NCBI RefSeq assembly: GCF_040412425.1
Contig: NC_089753.1
Coordinates: 42,793,913-42,857,912, forward strand
Length of the DNA stretch: 64,000 nucleotides
Reading direction: 5' to 3'
Source: Macrobrachium rosenbergii
Lineage: Eukaryota; Arthropoda; Malacostraca; Decapoda; Palaemonidae
Shown: piece after piece, positions 11,086-24,365 of the stretch
Numbering within the stretch: position 1 is the stretch's first letter
How the letters are laid out: the number at the start of each line of letters is the position of its first letter
Made by a program: the position numbers and the translations under genes
Notes under the pieces: model-generated
The model's input: the letters and a program-made list of their open reading frames with translations, nothing else
What the model was told of the DNA's origin: nothing
The model's database searches: none

Positions 11086-11552
11086 TAGGAATTTTCCTAT
11101 AATAGACTTTGAGGAAACTAAACATAAGGGTGAGTGTGAGTAAATGCTTAGTTGTAGGTGGGAACTGACAAAAACTGGTCTGAGAAAATTAAAAAAAATT
11201 GAGATTTGATTGAATATTAATCCGTTCAGAAGATAATTTGCCATTGACTAAAACTACATTATGTGAAAACCAAACATTTGAGATACAAGAAAAATATATC
11301 TGTAACAAGAATTCTCATTGCTTCAGGTCGATTAACGTCTTCTGAATTTCAGGTTTAAAAGCGCATTTAGTATTATAAATTTCCCTACTTTAATAAACCA
11401 GTATTAGCACGGACAGTAAGCAGCTTAAATCTTGTTTCTAACAGTAATTTTAATAATTTGTAAGAAAAATATTAATTTTTTTGTACTGTTGTCTTCAAAT
11501 AAATTAGTTTTTTTATTTTTGTATCATTGTAGTGTTAATAAAAATCCACTCA

Positions 11553-11658
<106 letters not shown>

Positions 11659-12477
11659 GTGACTCTACCTCAAGAACTCCTCATAATTGATATCCTTTTG
11701 ATATCGCAAATAACACAAATTGCTCATTTATAATCTTAATTATTAATTTTATATAACGCTTCTGGGCTAATATTTGTATGTTCACATTATTAATTTTGTA
11801 GAAAATAAGCTTAGTGTAATATTTCAAAATCCTTTATTGCTATGTGCTTGTAATGTATTCAGTTGTTCTCATATACTTTGTTGCTAATGTATGATATTTA
11901 TCTTCTACTAATTTGCATATTCATAACTGATACTCTGGCATATGTTCAGAAATGCTTGCTAATGTGTATTTATATTTTTTGCCTATTAATGGTTTATATA
12001 TTGATGTATATTTTTAGCTTGCTCATGCTTTTTAAAATACTGCTGAGTTCACATGAACCAGTAAAATACTGACATATGTTTTGATGCCAATTCTGTATAA
12101 ATTTTCATTTTTTGAACCAGAACTGGAAAGTAAAACAATTTTTATTATTGGAAAAAAAGAATTCATTACATTCCGTAAACGATGTACTTTGCATTTATTT
12201 AGCAATGAATGAGTCGACGTGCATTCGCAGTGAATGAATAATGAATGAGTGTCATGAAATCATTTGAAAATCAAAGGTATTTTTGACATGACCTGATTTC
12301 TTCGAAATTGGGTATTCCGTGAAACATGTTTGAGTCTAGTTCAATTTTTTTACCATTTTTTATTTTTAAAACTTGCTTTTATTTAGAACAAAGCTCAAAG
12401 TTCATTCACTTTGGATGCAAAGCATTTTGTAAAGCTTTTCCCCCCTAAAGTACGGGATTCTGTTGCTTTACTGTGTA

Positions 12478-12660
12478 TTCGTATTTTCGAAAACGTGAGT
12501 GTTGATTTTCTCTATAGCTTTTTGTATCATTCACGTTTTCGAAAGCATGAACGAATGTGGCTTCACTGCTCAGCTTCACCCTGCATTCACGTTTTCGAAA
12601 ACGTGGCTTTGGCTTTATTGTGTAGCTTTATGTTTTCACGTATTTGTAAATCCAGTTTCG
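12478..12660 (+). repeat. Degenerate ~55-bp tandem repeat with CACGTTTTCGAAAACGTG palindrome
   Basis: The core TTCACGTTTTCGAAA recurs near 12482, 12531 and 12586. At 12588-12605 it is a perfect 18-bp palindrome. Units also share GTGGCTT-CTTTACTGTG blocks. Confidence 0.75.
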
Positions 12661-12719
12661 GCTTTACTGTGTTGCTTTACTACAGCCTCCCCCCCCCACC
12701 CACCAACGCTTCCCAATTT

Positions 12720-12990
12720 CCTCCTCCGCCAATTCCACCCACCCCATTTCCAACTAAATCCCCCCACTTTCAACCAACCACTCCCCCATTTCCACCCTCA
12801 TTTCCAACCAAATCCCCCAACTTCCAACCAAATACCCCCCCACTTCCAACCAAATACCCTCACTTCCAACCAAACCACCTCCCCACTTCCAATCAAACTG
12901 TGCTCCCCTTTCCAACCCCCACTTCCAACCAAACAACCCCTCCTCCCACTTCCAACCAGTCCCCCTCTCACCTTGCAACCCCACATTCCA
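12720..12990 (+). repeat. C-rich ~16-bp minisatellite (CCCACTTCCAACCAAAT)
   Basis: About 15 imperfect units of CCCCACTTCCAACCAAA. The proline-rich and Gly/Trp-rich open frames on both strands are by-products of the array. Confidence 0.9.
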
Positions 12991-13283
12991 CCCTTCCCAT
13001 AGCATGGGTCGCCTTCACAATTGCATGCTTGTGTTCGTTTGTGTGTGTGCTCATCAAGTCGTACGCGTTGTTGTTGCTGTTGAAAGTTCATCTCGACCAA
13101 ACGACCTCTTAGCGACGCCTTTAAACGTCATTCGATAAAAAAAAAAGACCGAAATGAACGGTCCCGAGACGAGGGAGTTAATAGGAGTTAATGGCATTTT
13201 GGGCTCCCCCTTAATTACTCCAATAAGTGCGACTCGAGTTCATCTCTTGTGACTTCGCCTTTCAGAGGAGGCGAAAAAGGCAT

Positions 13284-13287
<4 letters not shown>

Positions 13288-13324
<37 letters not shown>

Positions 13325-13360
13325 AAAGTCATTTTCCTCTCTCTCTCTCTCTAAAAGTCA

Positions 13361-13416
<56 letters not shown>

Positions 13417-13423
13417 AAAGTCA

Positions 13424-13483
<60 letters not shown>

Positions 13484-13490
13484 AAAGTCA

Positions 13491-13564
<74 letters not shown>

Positions 13565-13594
13565 AAAGTCATTTTCCTCTGTTTCATTCTCTAA

Positions 13595-13663
<69 letters not shown>

Positions 13664-13730
13664 AATCGTTTTCCCCACTCTGTCTATCTCTAAAAATCGT
13701 TATATGTTCTCTCTCTCTAAAATTCACTAT

Positions 13731-13810
<80 letters not shown>
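13288..13810. repeat. Compound (CT)n array with repeated TAAAAGTCATTTTC spacer
   Basis: Seven CT runs (about 13288-13323, 13337-13352, 13366-13415, 13429-13482, 13496-13563, 13598-13662, 13734-13808). The first four spacers are the same TAAAAGTCATTTTC, so the unit is CT-run plus spacer. Later spacers are diverged forms (TAAATCGTTTTCC, TAAAATTCACTATCC). Confidence 0.95.
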
Positions 13811-13812
<2 letters not shown>

Positions 13813-14171
13813 CGTTCTCCTCATGACTTCTGGGTGCATGCATTTAACCTCAGTCTATGAACTTTCATTCTATTTCATTGGCCTCTATTTTATTCAAGCG
13901 TTTGACGATGTCATCTTTCTTTAGCAAAACAAAAACAAAATTAAAACTCGTAAATTAAAAATTCTCGACATTCATCATAGCCAAGTCATTTTTCCGTCGC
14001 CTGACTTTTAAGCTTCATCATTGTTGATGGTCATGTCCTTGATTTCTTTAATTAAGTAGTTCCAGAAATAATAGTTGTTTTTCTTTTTAACTCCATATTT
14101 TATTCCATTTGTTTTTATCTGGAGTCGTTTAGTTTGTTTCCACGTCTCTTCCTTCATTACGTTGCCTTTTG

Positions 14172-14284
14172 ATCGTTGGTTATTTTTAGATTTTGTTCCA
14201 TACATAATGCTCCCGCTGTAATGTTTTGTATCATAACATTACAGTGGAGCATTATGTGTGGAACAAAATCTAACAATAAATCAA

Positions 14285-14288
<4 letters not shown>
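14172..14288. repeat. Hairpin-forming inverted repeat with 54-nt arms
   Basis: Arms 14172-14225 and 14235-14288 are about 90% complementary around a 9-nt loop; shared blocks include TTTTGTTCCA and CATAATGCTC. It abuts a 90-bp (TA)n tract. A third, diverged partial arm lies at 14413-14465. Confidence 0.85.
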
Positions 14289-14382
<94 letters not shown>

Positions 14383-14498
14383 TTATATATATATATATAT
14401 GTGTGTATTAGTTATTGTTAGAATTTGTTCTATACATAATCCTCTCTCTGTAATGTTTTTTGTATTATATATACGAGTATATATACATATACAGTATG

Positions 14499-14531
<33 letters not shown>
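14287..14531. repeat. (TA)n microsatellites
   Basis: TA runs at about 14287-14377, 14385-14400 and 14497-14530. Confidence 0.95.
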
Positions 14532-15189
14532 GACATCCTTTCCTTTGTTTTGGAATTTTTATACAAAGTAATTAATCTGATATTCATCGTAGAACTTGCG
14601 CACATGTAGGCTACGTCAAAAATGGCATCAATATAAGAGGATCAAGGTGAAAAAATCCCAACCTAGGAACGGTCCTTAGCGTCCTGAAGCTCAGACGAAG
14701 GCAAATTTATTTTATGTATGAATACAGGGGGTCATAAGGTGAGGAGACTACCCCGGACTGGACGACGGCAAGCCTAACCGTTCTGTTTATTAAACGTAGG
14801 CTGTCGTTGTAACATAATAAAATTCAATTCAATTCCGTCACTCTTGTATTTCCCGTTTTATCTTCCACCAATCTCCTCTCATCTCCAGCTTCCCTTCTCA
14901 TAGTTCGCATTCACACGATCCCAGCTCACGGTATCACGTACTGTTCTCCCGGGGGTTATGAGAAGGACATGTCCAAACCATCTCCATCTGCCTTAAATCA
15001 TTATGTCATTTGCATATGAAACTAACGTTATCTCCTATATGGTATCATTTCTCATTTTATCTAGTATCTGATGCGTAATATTCTTCTTAAAGTTTTATTC
15101 TCAAATCGGCAAAATCTATACTTGTAGTTTCATTCTCATAATATGATTTATGTCCGTATAGCAGTACAGATTGTATCAGACTTGTGGCT

Positions 15190-15216
15190 TAATATTTGTG
15201 GATATATATAGATATG

Positions 15217-15280
<64 letters not shown>
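15190..15280. repeat. (AT)n microsatellite
   Basis: AT run, mainly 15217-15279. Confidence 0.95.
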
Positions 15281-15284
<4 letters not shown>

Positions 15285-15870
15285 GTGTGTTCTTCATTGT
15301 ATTTTAGAAGTGCTACTCCCTATGTGATTTAATCCGATGTGTAATAAAAACAGGGGACCATGCCTATTGTTCATAAGAGACCACTATTGGATTCAATCTC
15401 AGTTTTTATTACCACCCATAATCTCTGGTTGCTACTAAAACTGCGATTGTTTTTATCGAAATACATTGTATTTTTATTTTGGGCAAACAGATTTTTTATG
15501 AATATTTCCATTTTGTAAGTCACTCAGTTTTTCCATAACATGGTCCGCGGAGATGATCACAAAGAGAAGTTTTGTTTTCCTACCGATGGAATAAAAGTGT
15601 CTTTAAACCGCTACTTATTTTTTCGCACCAATAACCGTTCTGGTCATTGGGAAAAAATCACCATTTTAGAGATTAAATCGTAAATTGTTTAAAGTGGAAT
15701 CAGTCTGCCTCGTTAGTAATAATTAATTGGATAAGTAGGTTAATGGTCCGTAAACATTGGCAATGAAGTATGGTTATGTTCTATCACGGATTGGTCCCCT
15801 CTTAGATTTGTAGACGCGTTTGGGTTGTTCTAAAGGGATTGAGAATCGCAGTTTCTTTGATTGAAGTTCA

Positions 15871-16250
15871 TTTTCAGTCATTCCAAGTCTGTCTCGTGTA
15901 ATGAAAATTCCATTTGAAAAGCTGAAGAGGTCCTTTGAATCAACGATGCGTTTGCTTACTGATAGGTTGTGCGCTTAAAGAGAGTATTCAGGAATTAAAA
16001 CTCATTACAGGCGCAAAATTCTTATCCCCCCCCCCACAAAAAATGCGATAATGGGTATGAGTGAGGACTTTTTCAGTTCAATTTTAGCCGCTGCGTCTAA
16101 CCTGGGTATAGACAAGGTTCTAAGGGATATCTATGCGATTTTAACAGCAAAGAGGAGTGATGAATGGTGTTTCCCGTACGTCAATAGGTCTAGTATTCCA
16201 CAAGTAGTGGCTTTGGAACCTTTATCAGCCCAAAATATATTAGATAATAT

Positions 16251-16275
<25 letters not shown>
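15871..16275 (+). pseudogene. Possible decayed coding segment, unidentified
   Basis: An open stretch from about 15871 reads VIPSLSRVMKIPFEKLKRSF and continues to a stop at 15976. One base over, the reading continues without stops from about 15960 through 16276, including MGMSEDFFSSILAAASNLG and VVALEPLSAQNILDNICRLY. The amino-acid mix is protein-like and free of simple repeats, unlike most open frames here. I do not recognise a family. It could be a decayed transposon or viral insertion or chance; there are no splice sites linking it to Ddr. Confidence 0.3.
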
Positions 16276-16562
<287 letters not shown>

Positions 16563-16896
16563 ATCTCCGTGGTATACAGTCCTCAACTCGATCAGGAACC
16601 AAGACTTCGTTTGATTAACCGAGGTGTTGCATGCCTCGGAACTTACTGTTTACGGTGCATTAGGAACGTATAGTTTGGCGATTCCGAGTATTTGAGAATT
16701 GCTGGCGTTGCCCTCGATACGTAATTGAGGTGTCCTTCTTTAAGGTTATTGAGATAAGGACCTTTTCCGTCATTTTCTTTCGTAATTCGGTTCTGCTGTT
16801 GCTGGAATTGTGCTTAATTTTGATGATTATTTTTTTAGGATAATTATGAGTTAAATAGTCTTACTAAGATGTGGTCGGTCAATATAAAATCCTCAC

Positions 16897-16900
<4 letters not shown>

Positions 16901-16962
<62 letters not shown>

Positions 16963-17022
16963 TAACTATAAAATCTTCATAAATTTCCACAAACTCACTC
17001 ACTCTCGCATTAACTATAAAAC

Positions 17023-17092
<70 letters not shown>
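16901..17092. repeat. Two (CT)n arrays around a duplicated spacer
   Basis: CT runs at about 16901-16960 and 17027-17092. ATTAACTATAAAA occurs twice in the spacer. Confidence 0.95.
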
Positions 17093-17095
<3 letters not shown>

Positions 17096-17916
17096 GATAC
17101 ACCTCCTCAAGGCACTAAACGACAAACTTTCGTCTCTTTGATGCTGCCTTGATTAAAGTTTGCCTAAAGTGCCTATAGACGTATTGCCTTGAAATTCGAA
17201 CTTGGTTTAGTTCACATCTCTAGCGGCGACATTGGGGAGGAGGGGTGGTGGGGGGGCGTGCGTTCCCCACGTCGCAAGTTCGTCCGCTCGCGTTTTCCTT
17301 TCCCCTTTTTTTCTTATTTTTCTTCTTTTGTCTTTGTTTGACTCGTTTCAGGATTTTCTCGATCTGTTCCCGACCAGTTCTTGAATTCTATTTTGTCTGG
17401 TTTATGTATTCTTCTCGTATTTTCATTTCCTTTCCGCTTTGAACGGTTTGTTTTTCAAAATTTTTCGGACTTGATTTTTTTCGAGTTTCTTATTTTTTTA
17501 TTCTTATCTTTTTGATGCGTTTCCTGCAACGCGTGTTCATCCTTTTACGGTCGCGTTTTCAAAGTCTTGCTAATCTTCTTTGTTACATATTCTCGTAATC
17601 CTTCATAGTTTTGTACTCTCTATTTCTCCTCAATATTTATACAGTGGAATTTCTTAAGCTCTCACTTGGTGACTCTGTATCACTTCAGGAGAGAGAAGTT
17701 GATGTATCTTTTGCGAATATGTTTCTGGCCGTGTTCGTTTCCTCTTCATAGCTTTAGAAACATCATATTTCATTTGGAGGAAAGTTCTACTGGGTGGATG
17801 TAAGACCCATTGATTTTGAACTTATTGAAAAGGGAAAGCACTGCCGAGTCTGAAGAAAGTTTCGGCGCTTGGTTAAGAAAACAAAACGTAAAAAACGCGC
17901 CCAAGTTCCGCAATCA

Positions 17917-18283
17917 AGTTTTCTGTATAGCGTATAATGCTGTATGAAACTTTAAGCCACGGCCCATGAAACTTTAAGCCGCGGCCCATGAAACTTTTAG
18001 CCGCGGCCCGTGAAACTTTCAGCCACGGCCCGGTGGTGGCCTGTGTTGTTGGTACCTATAGCGCTGCCAGACGTACGATTATGGTTAACTTTAACTTTAA
18101 ATAAAATAAAAACTACTGAGGCTAGAGGGCTGCAGTTTGGTATGTTAGACGATTGGAGGGTGGATGATCAACATACCAATTTGCAGCCCTCTAGCCTCAG
18201 TAGTTTTTAAGATCTGAGGGCTGACAGTAAAAGTACGGACGGACTGACAAAACCATCTCAATAGTTTTCTTTTACAGAAAACT
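17917..18283 (+). mobile_element. TIR element (copy 1) with internal tandem expansion
   Basis: The ends AGTTTTCTGTA (17917-17927) and TACAGAAAACT (18273-18283) are inverted. Inside are the CTGAGGCTAGAGGGCTGCA block and its reverse complement around GATTGGAGGGTGGATGATC, giving a hairpin at about 18113-18205. Copy 2 is at 60977-61212. Homology extends some 25 bp beyond the left TIR, so the true boundary may be wider. No coding capacity. Confidence 0.75.
17944..18032 (+). repeat. 24-bp minisatellite inside the TIR element
   Basis: Four units of ATGAAACTTTAAGCCRCGGCCC. The second copy of the element has one diverged unit, so the expansion is specific to this copy. Confidence 0.85.
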
Positions 18284-18289
18284 AACATA

Positions 18290-20920
18290 ACATGAAATAT
18301 AACATATCCGCACCCATTTAGTTGTGTAGAGAAGTTTGACACTACTTGAAACCTAGGGTCAAAAGCTGTAGGATACGATGTGCATATTGTAATAGTTTAT
18401 TTAAAAACTGAATATAAAGGAATGGTATTTATCACTTCTGACGGAACATCGGTAGTTCTTTGGAGTAAGTTCCCTCAATGGCGTAAACCTCTCTTAATCT
18501 AAACAGCAACAACAACAATCGTATGTTCTTGATAATCTAATTTTGATATTGGGACCCGCGATACTGCTTTGGTGGTATTTTTGCCAATTCCCAGTGCATG
18601 TGCAAACGTCCCAATTCTCTTTATAACATTTAGGCTTAGAGACGTAGAATCCCGCCGTAAGTCCTTTCTGGTTGATAGTGTCCTTCCACTAATGAACCAT
18701 TTTTTCTTGGCATGTTTTATATTGTCAGCATTCAGTTGCGATAATGTAAATACTTGTAATTGTTGCAGTTTATTTTTCCACGTGTATTTTTGAGTACTTT
18801 ACAAAGCTGAGAATATTTACTGATATTCAGTAATGGTTTTCACCTTTGTTTAAACTTTTTAAAAATCTTTTTTGTTTTGTGTTTGTTTAGACATTTGTAT
18901 TTTCCATTCTTATTTATTAGCTGTTTAGAAGCTTTGAGCTTCTGGTCAAGAAATAAGAAAGATTCATGCCTTGAAGTTGCTTGCATGGATTTCTTTTTTT
19001 GGTTGATATTTTTATTTTTAATAATTATATATTGTTTATTAGTGTCATTAAACAGTACCCCTTTTCCTTGTTTCTTTAACATATATGGAAATTTCTCTTA
19101 TGAAAATTATATTTCAAACTTAGTCCATTTTATTTATGTAGTTTTTTTTTATTTAGGAATAAATTATATAAAAAAATCAATTTCCATGTATTGTAAAGGA
19201 ATGGTAGTTAGCAGCAAAATGATTATTCATAAAATATTTGGAATTAGAATATGTACATAATCCTCCTGCTTCCTTACGGTGGTATCATTAGTAGTAAATC
19301 ATGTCATTCCATCTCATTAGTAACATCGTATATCTGTACATTATCATAACGTCTCTCCTTTTAGAAAAAAAAGTCTCCTTTTTGGCTTTCCTTGACCTGA
19401 TTTTGTGTTGTATCTTCTCGTACTTGAGGAAAATCTGGTTTTTGTGGCTTTACTTACTAATTGATTTATTTGGTGTTCTATGGTTAGCCTGATTTCTTAC
19501 TCGGGAAATATGTGGTCTCCGCTGCGTCTCTTGTTCTGTTTTGTATTTTTCGTCAACCCTGCTACCACTCCATGGAAAATTCTTCACCGTATTTGTTCGT
19601 AGTTTTTGCAATGCCGTTGAAACTTGAAGAGAACTGTCTTTAAAATATCCGTGCATACATTTTCATAAGTCTTTCATTCCTCAATAAAACTCATTTTCCT
19701 TGTCCATTCTTATCTCATCATCTACCACTTCATGATAAAATAGTTTTCACATTTTATCACTTCGGTTTCATTGCCCTACGGTTTGCAGCTTTAAAAAACT
19801 TATTGTTTTTTTTCATTTCATTTTGTCATTTCAAGAAGATAGCCTTTTGTTTTGATATTACATTCTCCAGTTAAAAAACAAAAACTTTTATTTTAGTGTC
19901 CAAATTTGTCAGTTCAAGCAAAGTTTTTAATTCTGCATAACATTTTGCCAGTCAGATCAGACCTTTTTATTTCACTGCAGTATCCCATTTTTGCAATTCG
20001 GTAAAACTGAAGATAAGAATCTTCGGGAGAACTTTTCGTATCCTGAAGCATACCTACAGAAAACGTAGTCCCGTATTGCCAAATTCAGCAAGAAAAATAT
20101 TTTAATATTCCATTGTAACTCTCCAAAAAATATTCCATTCAGACTCGCCAAAAACGTTTACTTTTCTCATTTTGCCCGTGTTAGAAATATCGTTGTTCCC
20201 CCCCCCCTCATAATTATTCTTCGCCTTTTTTTCTGGTGTGCTAAAAGAGTTGCATTGTCTTATTTTCTTGGTCCATTATTTATTAACCCCTACAGCTGGT
20301 TTCCGTTAAAATTGGGCCATCTAGATTGTCTTTTGTATCGCTCTCCCTGTTTCATGCCGGGGTCCATAATTAAAACCTTGCTTAACTCAATTTTAATCAA
20401 GCCTTTTTATTAATAAAACGTTTTCCATTTGCAGGGCAATGTAGTTTTCATGTAGCCTAACGTTTTGGTCAACTCTTGTCACTGTAGGAAAGCTGCCATC
20501 TCTTTTATCATTTTCTTCGTGCATTTTCTCTCATTTTTTCACTGGAGGAAAACCTTTCATCGTCGTGATTTTCTTTTCCCCATGTTTACAAAACTTTTTC
20601 TCCATCCTCAAAGTTTTCCTGTTCTTGTTGCCTATCTAGGTCACTCTCCTTCCACGGTTTTGTCACCTCATATTTTTGTCACCTCTTCTGCAAATTGCAA
20701 AAACTTTCCACATTGCATAGTAGCACTGTGTGACCACGACACCGCACGACACCTCTGGAATAAGAGAGAAAGTAGCCCCATGATTAACCTTATTTGACCT
20801 TGTATATAAACATGTAAATGAACTATGTATGTATTTGTAAATACGATTAAAGAAATTGTCTTGAAAGTAGTTACAATAGTGTTTTTCACTTTTCTATCGC
20901 TTCAAGAAGACTGGCATACG
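18290..20920. other. Non-coding intron stretch, no recognised gene
   Basis: AT-rich sequence with short chance frames only. I see no tandem array or known element here. Confidence 0.5.
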
Positions 20921-20924
20921 TACT

Positions 20925-20928
<4 letters not shown>

Positions 20929-20967
<39 letters not shown>
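20929..20967. repeat. (GA)n microsatellite
   Basis: About 39 bp of GA. Confidence 0.95.
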
Positions 20968-20972
<5 letters not shown>

Positions 20973-22039
20973 CTGACAACTGACTTCCGTAGCACCCTGA
21001 TTTTGGCACTTTGATGGCACTTCCCAACCCCTCAACCCCCCCCCCCCCCACATCACCTCTGCCACTAATGACACTATCCACACCCATAATGACCTTCGCT
21101 CCGCACTATCATTCCACTATTATCCACAGTGTGGGCCTTGTAAATATGGTTCCCCTTTTTTCCGGTCTTCCCACAACACAGCCCGACGCCTGTCATTGCC
21201 CACGCTGTGGGCGCTTTTGTAAATAGGACTGTTTTTTGGACGCCAAATAAATTGAATTGTCTTTTCCCTGACCTGTAACTTTGTGCCTTTGTGGTGTGCT
21301 TCAGTTTTTTCTTTTTAGAGTGAGCAGTGGTGTTACGCTAAATAAATGCTGTACATAATAAATTAGAATTAACGAGACAAATACAAACCATACGTCATGT
21401 GTATATTAAGTTTTTAGCAAGTTTTTCAGTGTCACAGACCATTTTTAATATTGGTACACATTCTCAATTCCACTTAATCAGTTTAAGATTAGCTAGATGT
21501 AATTGTAAGAAATTAATTTTTTTACGAAATTATGTCTGGTAAACTTCTGGTAATATATGTAAATATTCAGAATTCATTATGACTTTTGACAGATTATTAA
21601 CAATAAAATTGGCTAATAAGTATTTATAAAGGTTCGTGTATAAAATTTAAGATTTCTTATTAATATGCACATGACAGTTGGCGAATGATAATTCTTTTTA
21701 AAAGATCTCTCTTTAAACATAGAATGAAGAACCTTTTTTATTTTTGTTAGGATATGCATAGCAGCCCTTCTGCTATATGCAAATGATGGAGCCTTTTGTG
21801 ACGCATAAATGTGGATGCTTATAAAAAAAAAAAAGATGCTTTTCGCTGGCCTAAACAACTCGTTTGTACATGTAAACAAAAGGTGCTGTTCATTTTTTTT
21901 TTACTTTTTTGTGGTGATTGTTGCATAATGATTTCTGCTTTGGAGAGCATTGTAATGTTCGGGAATTATTTTTGCGACGGGCCGTTTTTGATAGTTGTTC
22001 ATATCAGGTGAGAGATGTAGTTTCATTTTTTCATATTGT

Positions 22040-22520
22040 AATTGCGACCGGATTGTAGTCACTTCTATTCAAGCTCTCAGTGGAATTGTAGAGTTTTATT
22101 TTGGTTGGAATTGTATTTAGGCCACTGAACTATAATCATTATAGTGGGAACTGCAACGTCCTCTGTACAGTTTCTGTTGGAATTATATTCGCTCGTTTAA
22201 TTTCTACTGTTCATTATAGAACATTTTCAATTATAGCGGGAATTGCAGACCAACTTGGCCAGTTCCAGCGGAAATAATAAGTTCACCTGTTTAAAATTCC
22301 AGTGAGATTTGCAAAGTTAATCTTGTCTTAATTTTTATGTGAATTACAGTCACTTGCAAAATATTTTGGGAATTGCAGAATCGTTCATCAAATTTACGGC
22401 AAAAATGAGTCACCTATAAAATTAAAGCGAAATGAAGATCCAGTCTGTTTAATTCCAGTGTGTAGAGGATATACACTTTCAAGACGAATTGTACAATCAC
22501 TTGGTCAATTTTAGTGCGGA
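22040..22520 (+). repeat. Old degenerate ~50-bp tandem repeat
   Basis: Units share ATTCCAGTGGGAATTGCAGA followed by a CACTTGTT-AA motif and recur about nine times with heavy drift. The 121-residue open frame from 22489 begins inside this array. Confidence 0.6.
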
Positions 22521-22914
22521 TTTTAGAATAGATTCTTCAAATTTCAGAAACATTTTTGAGGTGTTTTTAAGTCCAAAAAAAGTTGAAGAGATTGAAAACT
22601 TTTGTGAGTCTCAAGCATCTTTCAAAAGAGAATATAAGATAGATCTGACTTATAAGAAATGGGTATCTTCCAATACGATGAATGGATTCATTATTTACGA
22701 TAGAGCCCAAAGAAAGATCATTAATTGTAACCTTTGGCACGTAAATGTTCTGAGGAGGATGGATCGCCACTGTGTACGTATGGGGAGCACGTGTACTTCA
22801 CTTATTTATGCACGATATGAAATTGCATTAATGTACGAACGTAAGCAAATTTAAACGTTTTTGAAGAGGGAGGCAGTGGTTTTGAAATACAGAAATAATG
22901 GTTGCAAAAGACTA

Positions 22915-23329
22915 CAGAGAGAGAGAGAGAGAGCAAGTATTTGTGGTTTTGGGTTAGAGTATTTTGAGAAAATGAAACGGGGAGAGATTTTTTTCTGCCT
23001 GACACAGAATGACCGAGGAGCGATGGAGATCAGCTGTTAAATGAAAGACGAGTCTGATGTTTCTGTTGAGTGAGAGAGAAAAAGGCAGAAATTTGAGAGC
23101 GAATGACCTGTTACTGAGAATATGGAAAGAGATGGTACTGATAGATGATAATTGCAGAGAGAGAGAGAGAGAGAGAATGGTTGATGGTTGTGGGGGACAA
23201 AATGGAAGAAAGCAGACGTGGTCTTAGGAGTAATTTGGTGAGAGAGAGAGAGAGAGAGAGAGAGAAAGTGGTTGATGGTTGTGTGGGACAAAATGGGAGA
23301 AAGCAGAAGTGGTCGCAGAGTAATCTGAT

Positions 23330-23402
<73 letters not shown>

Positions 23403-23500
23403 GTTGATGGTTGTGGGAGACAAAATGGAAGAACGGGGGTGTGGTCTTAGAGTAACCTGGTGTGTGTGAGAGAGAGAAAGAGAGAGAGAGCGAGAGAGAG
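22915..23500. repeat. Cluster of (GA)n arrays in a duplicated ~90-bp unit
   Basis: GA runs near 22915-22934, 23157-23175, 23241-23263, 23331-23397 and 23468-23495. They are separated by repeated GTGGTTGATGGTTGTG and GACAAAATGG-AGAA blocks, so array plus flank was tandemly duplicated. Confidence 0.9.
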
Positions 23501-23685
23501 GCGGCAAAATGGGAGCTAGCAGTTGTAATCTCAGTATAGCCTAGGGAGAAAGAGAAAGAAAGAAAGAAAGCAAGACAGTGCCAATCCAAATAAAAACATA
23601 ACAATATATAAAAGCTCCAGCTAAGAGAGTGTAAATCCTCCGAGTGAGTGAGTGAGTAGTCTTTTACTTGTGGAAGCGCCCTTGC

Positions 23686-23717
<32 letters not shown>

Positions 23718-23718
23718 C
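23686..23718. repeat. (CAA)n microsatellite
   Basis: About 11 CAA units, followed by a GC-richer unassigned patch to about 23880. Confidence 0.95.
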
Positions 23719-23869
23719 CTCCTCGCATGTGTGGTGTCTGTCCCCATCTCTGCAGGAGGTGCAAAAGTTCCTGACAGCACCGGCAGTCTTGAGGCCATCC
23801 TCCTTGTGCGCTTCTCCTAGGCTCGGCACTCATAGAAGCAACGGCTACAGGCTGAACACCACTCTGCCC

Positions 23870-24156
23870 ATACACCCGTCACAGGTAGTAGTCACCTACC
23901 CTGCTATACACCACAGGTGCACAGACACACTCACTCACGCCCTTACGTGACCCGTTTCCCCTTTATTTTGGCTTCCTTTTATTCCTCCCGTACACCCGCC
24001 AGAGGTAGTGTTTACCCCTACACCATCCAGAGGTAGTATACTTCACAGGTTCATACACTCTCTCATGCCATTATGCACCCGTTGTACCTTTATTTAGGCT
24101 TCCTTTTATTCTGTCAATACACCCACCAGAGGTATTGTACTCCACAGATGCACAGA

Positions 24157-24211
<55 letters not shown>

Positions 24212-24365
24212 AGGTGACCCTTGTCCCCTTTTATTTTGACTTTTATTTTATCAATACACCGACCAGAGGTAGTGTACTCCACAGATGCAAAGACACACAC
24301 ACACACACGCCCTTAGGTGACCTTTCTGCCCTTTAATTTTGGCTTCCTTTTATTTTATCAGTACA
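23870..24365 (+). repeat. Degenerate ~125-150-bp tandem units with (CA)n
   Basis: Four units share ATACACCCRCCAGAGGTAGT, CACAGATGCACAGAC, a CA run, CCCTTAGGTGACC and GGCTTCCTTTTATT. The longest CA run is 24158-24206. The ACACCC-CCAGAGGTAGTGT part is the seed of the next array. Confidence 0.85.

Noticed and set aside
12411..13112. 233-residue proline-rich frame
   Set aside because: Its body is the C-rich 16-bp minisatellite at 12720-12990 and it lacks splice context.
22489..22854. 121-residue open frame
   Set aside because: It begins within a degenerate tandem repeat, starts at a non-ATG codon, has AT-biased composition and no recognisable motif.
23720..23880. Possible exon in a GC-richer patch (EVQKFLTAPAVLRPSS on +, EAHKEDGLKTAGAVRN on -)
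   Set aside because: A CTGCAG acceptor-like site exists, but neither strand shows family similarity, phase match to Ddr exons or a convincing donor.
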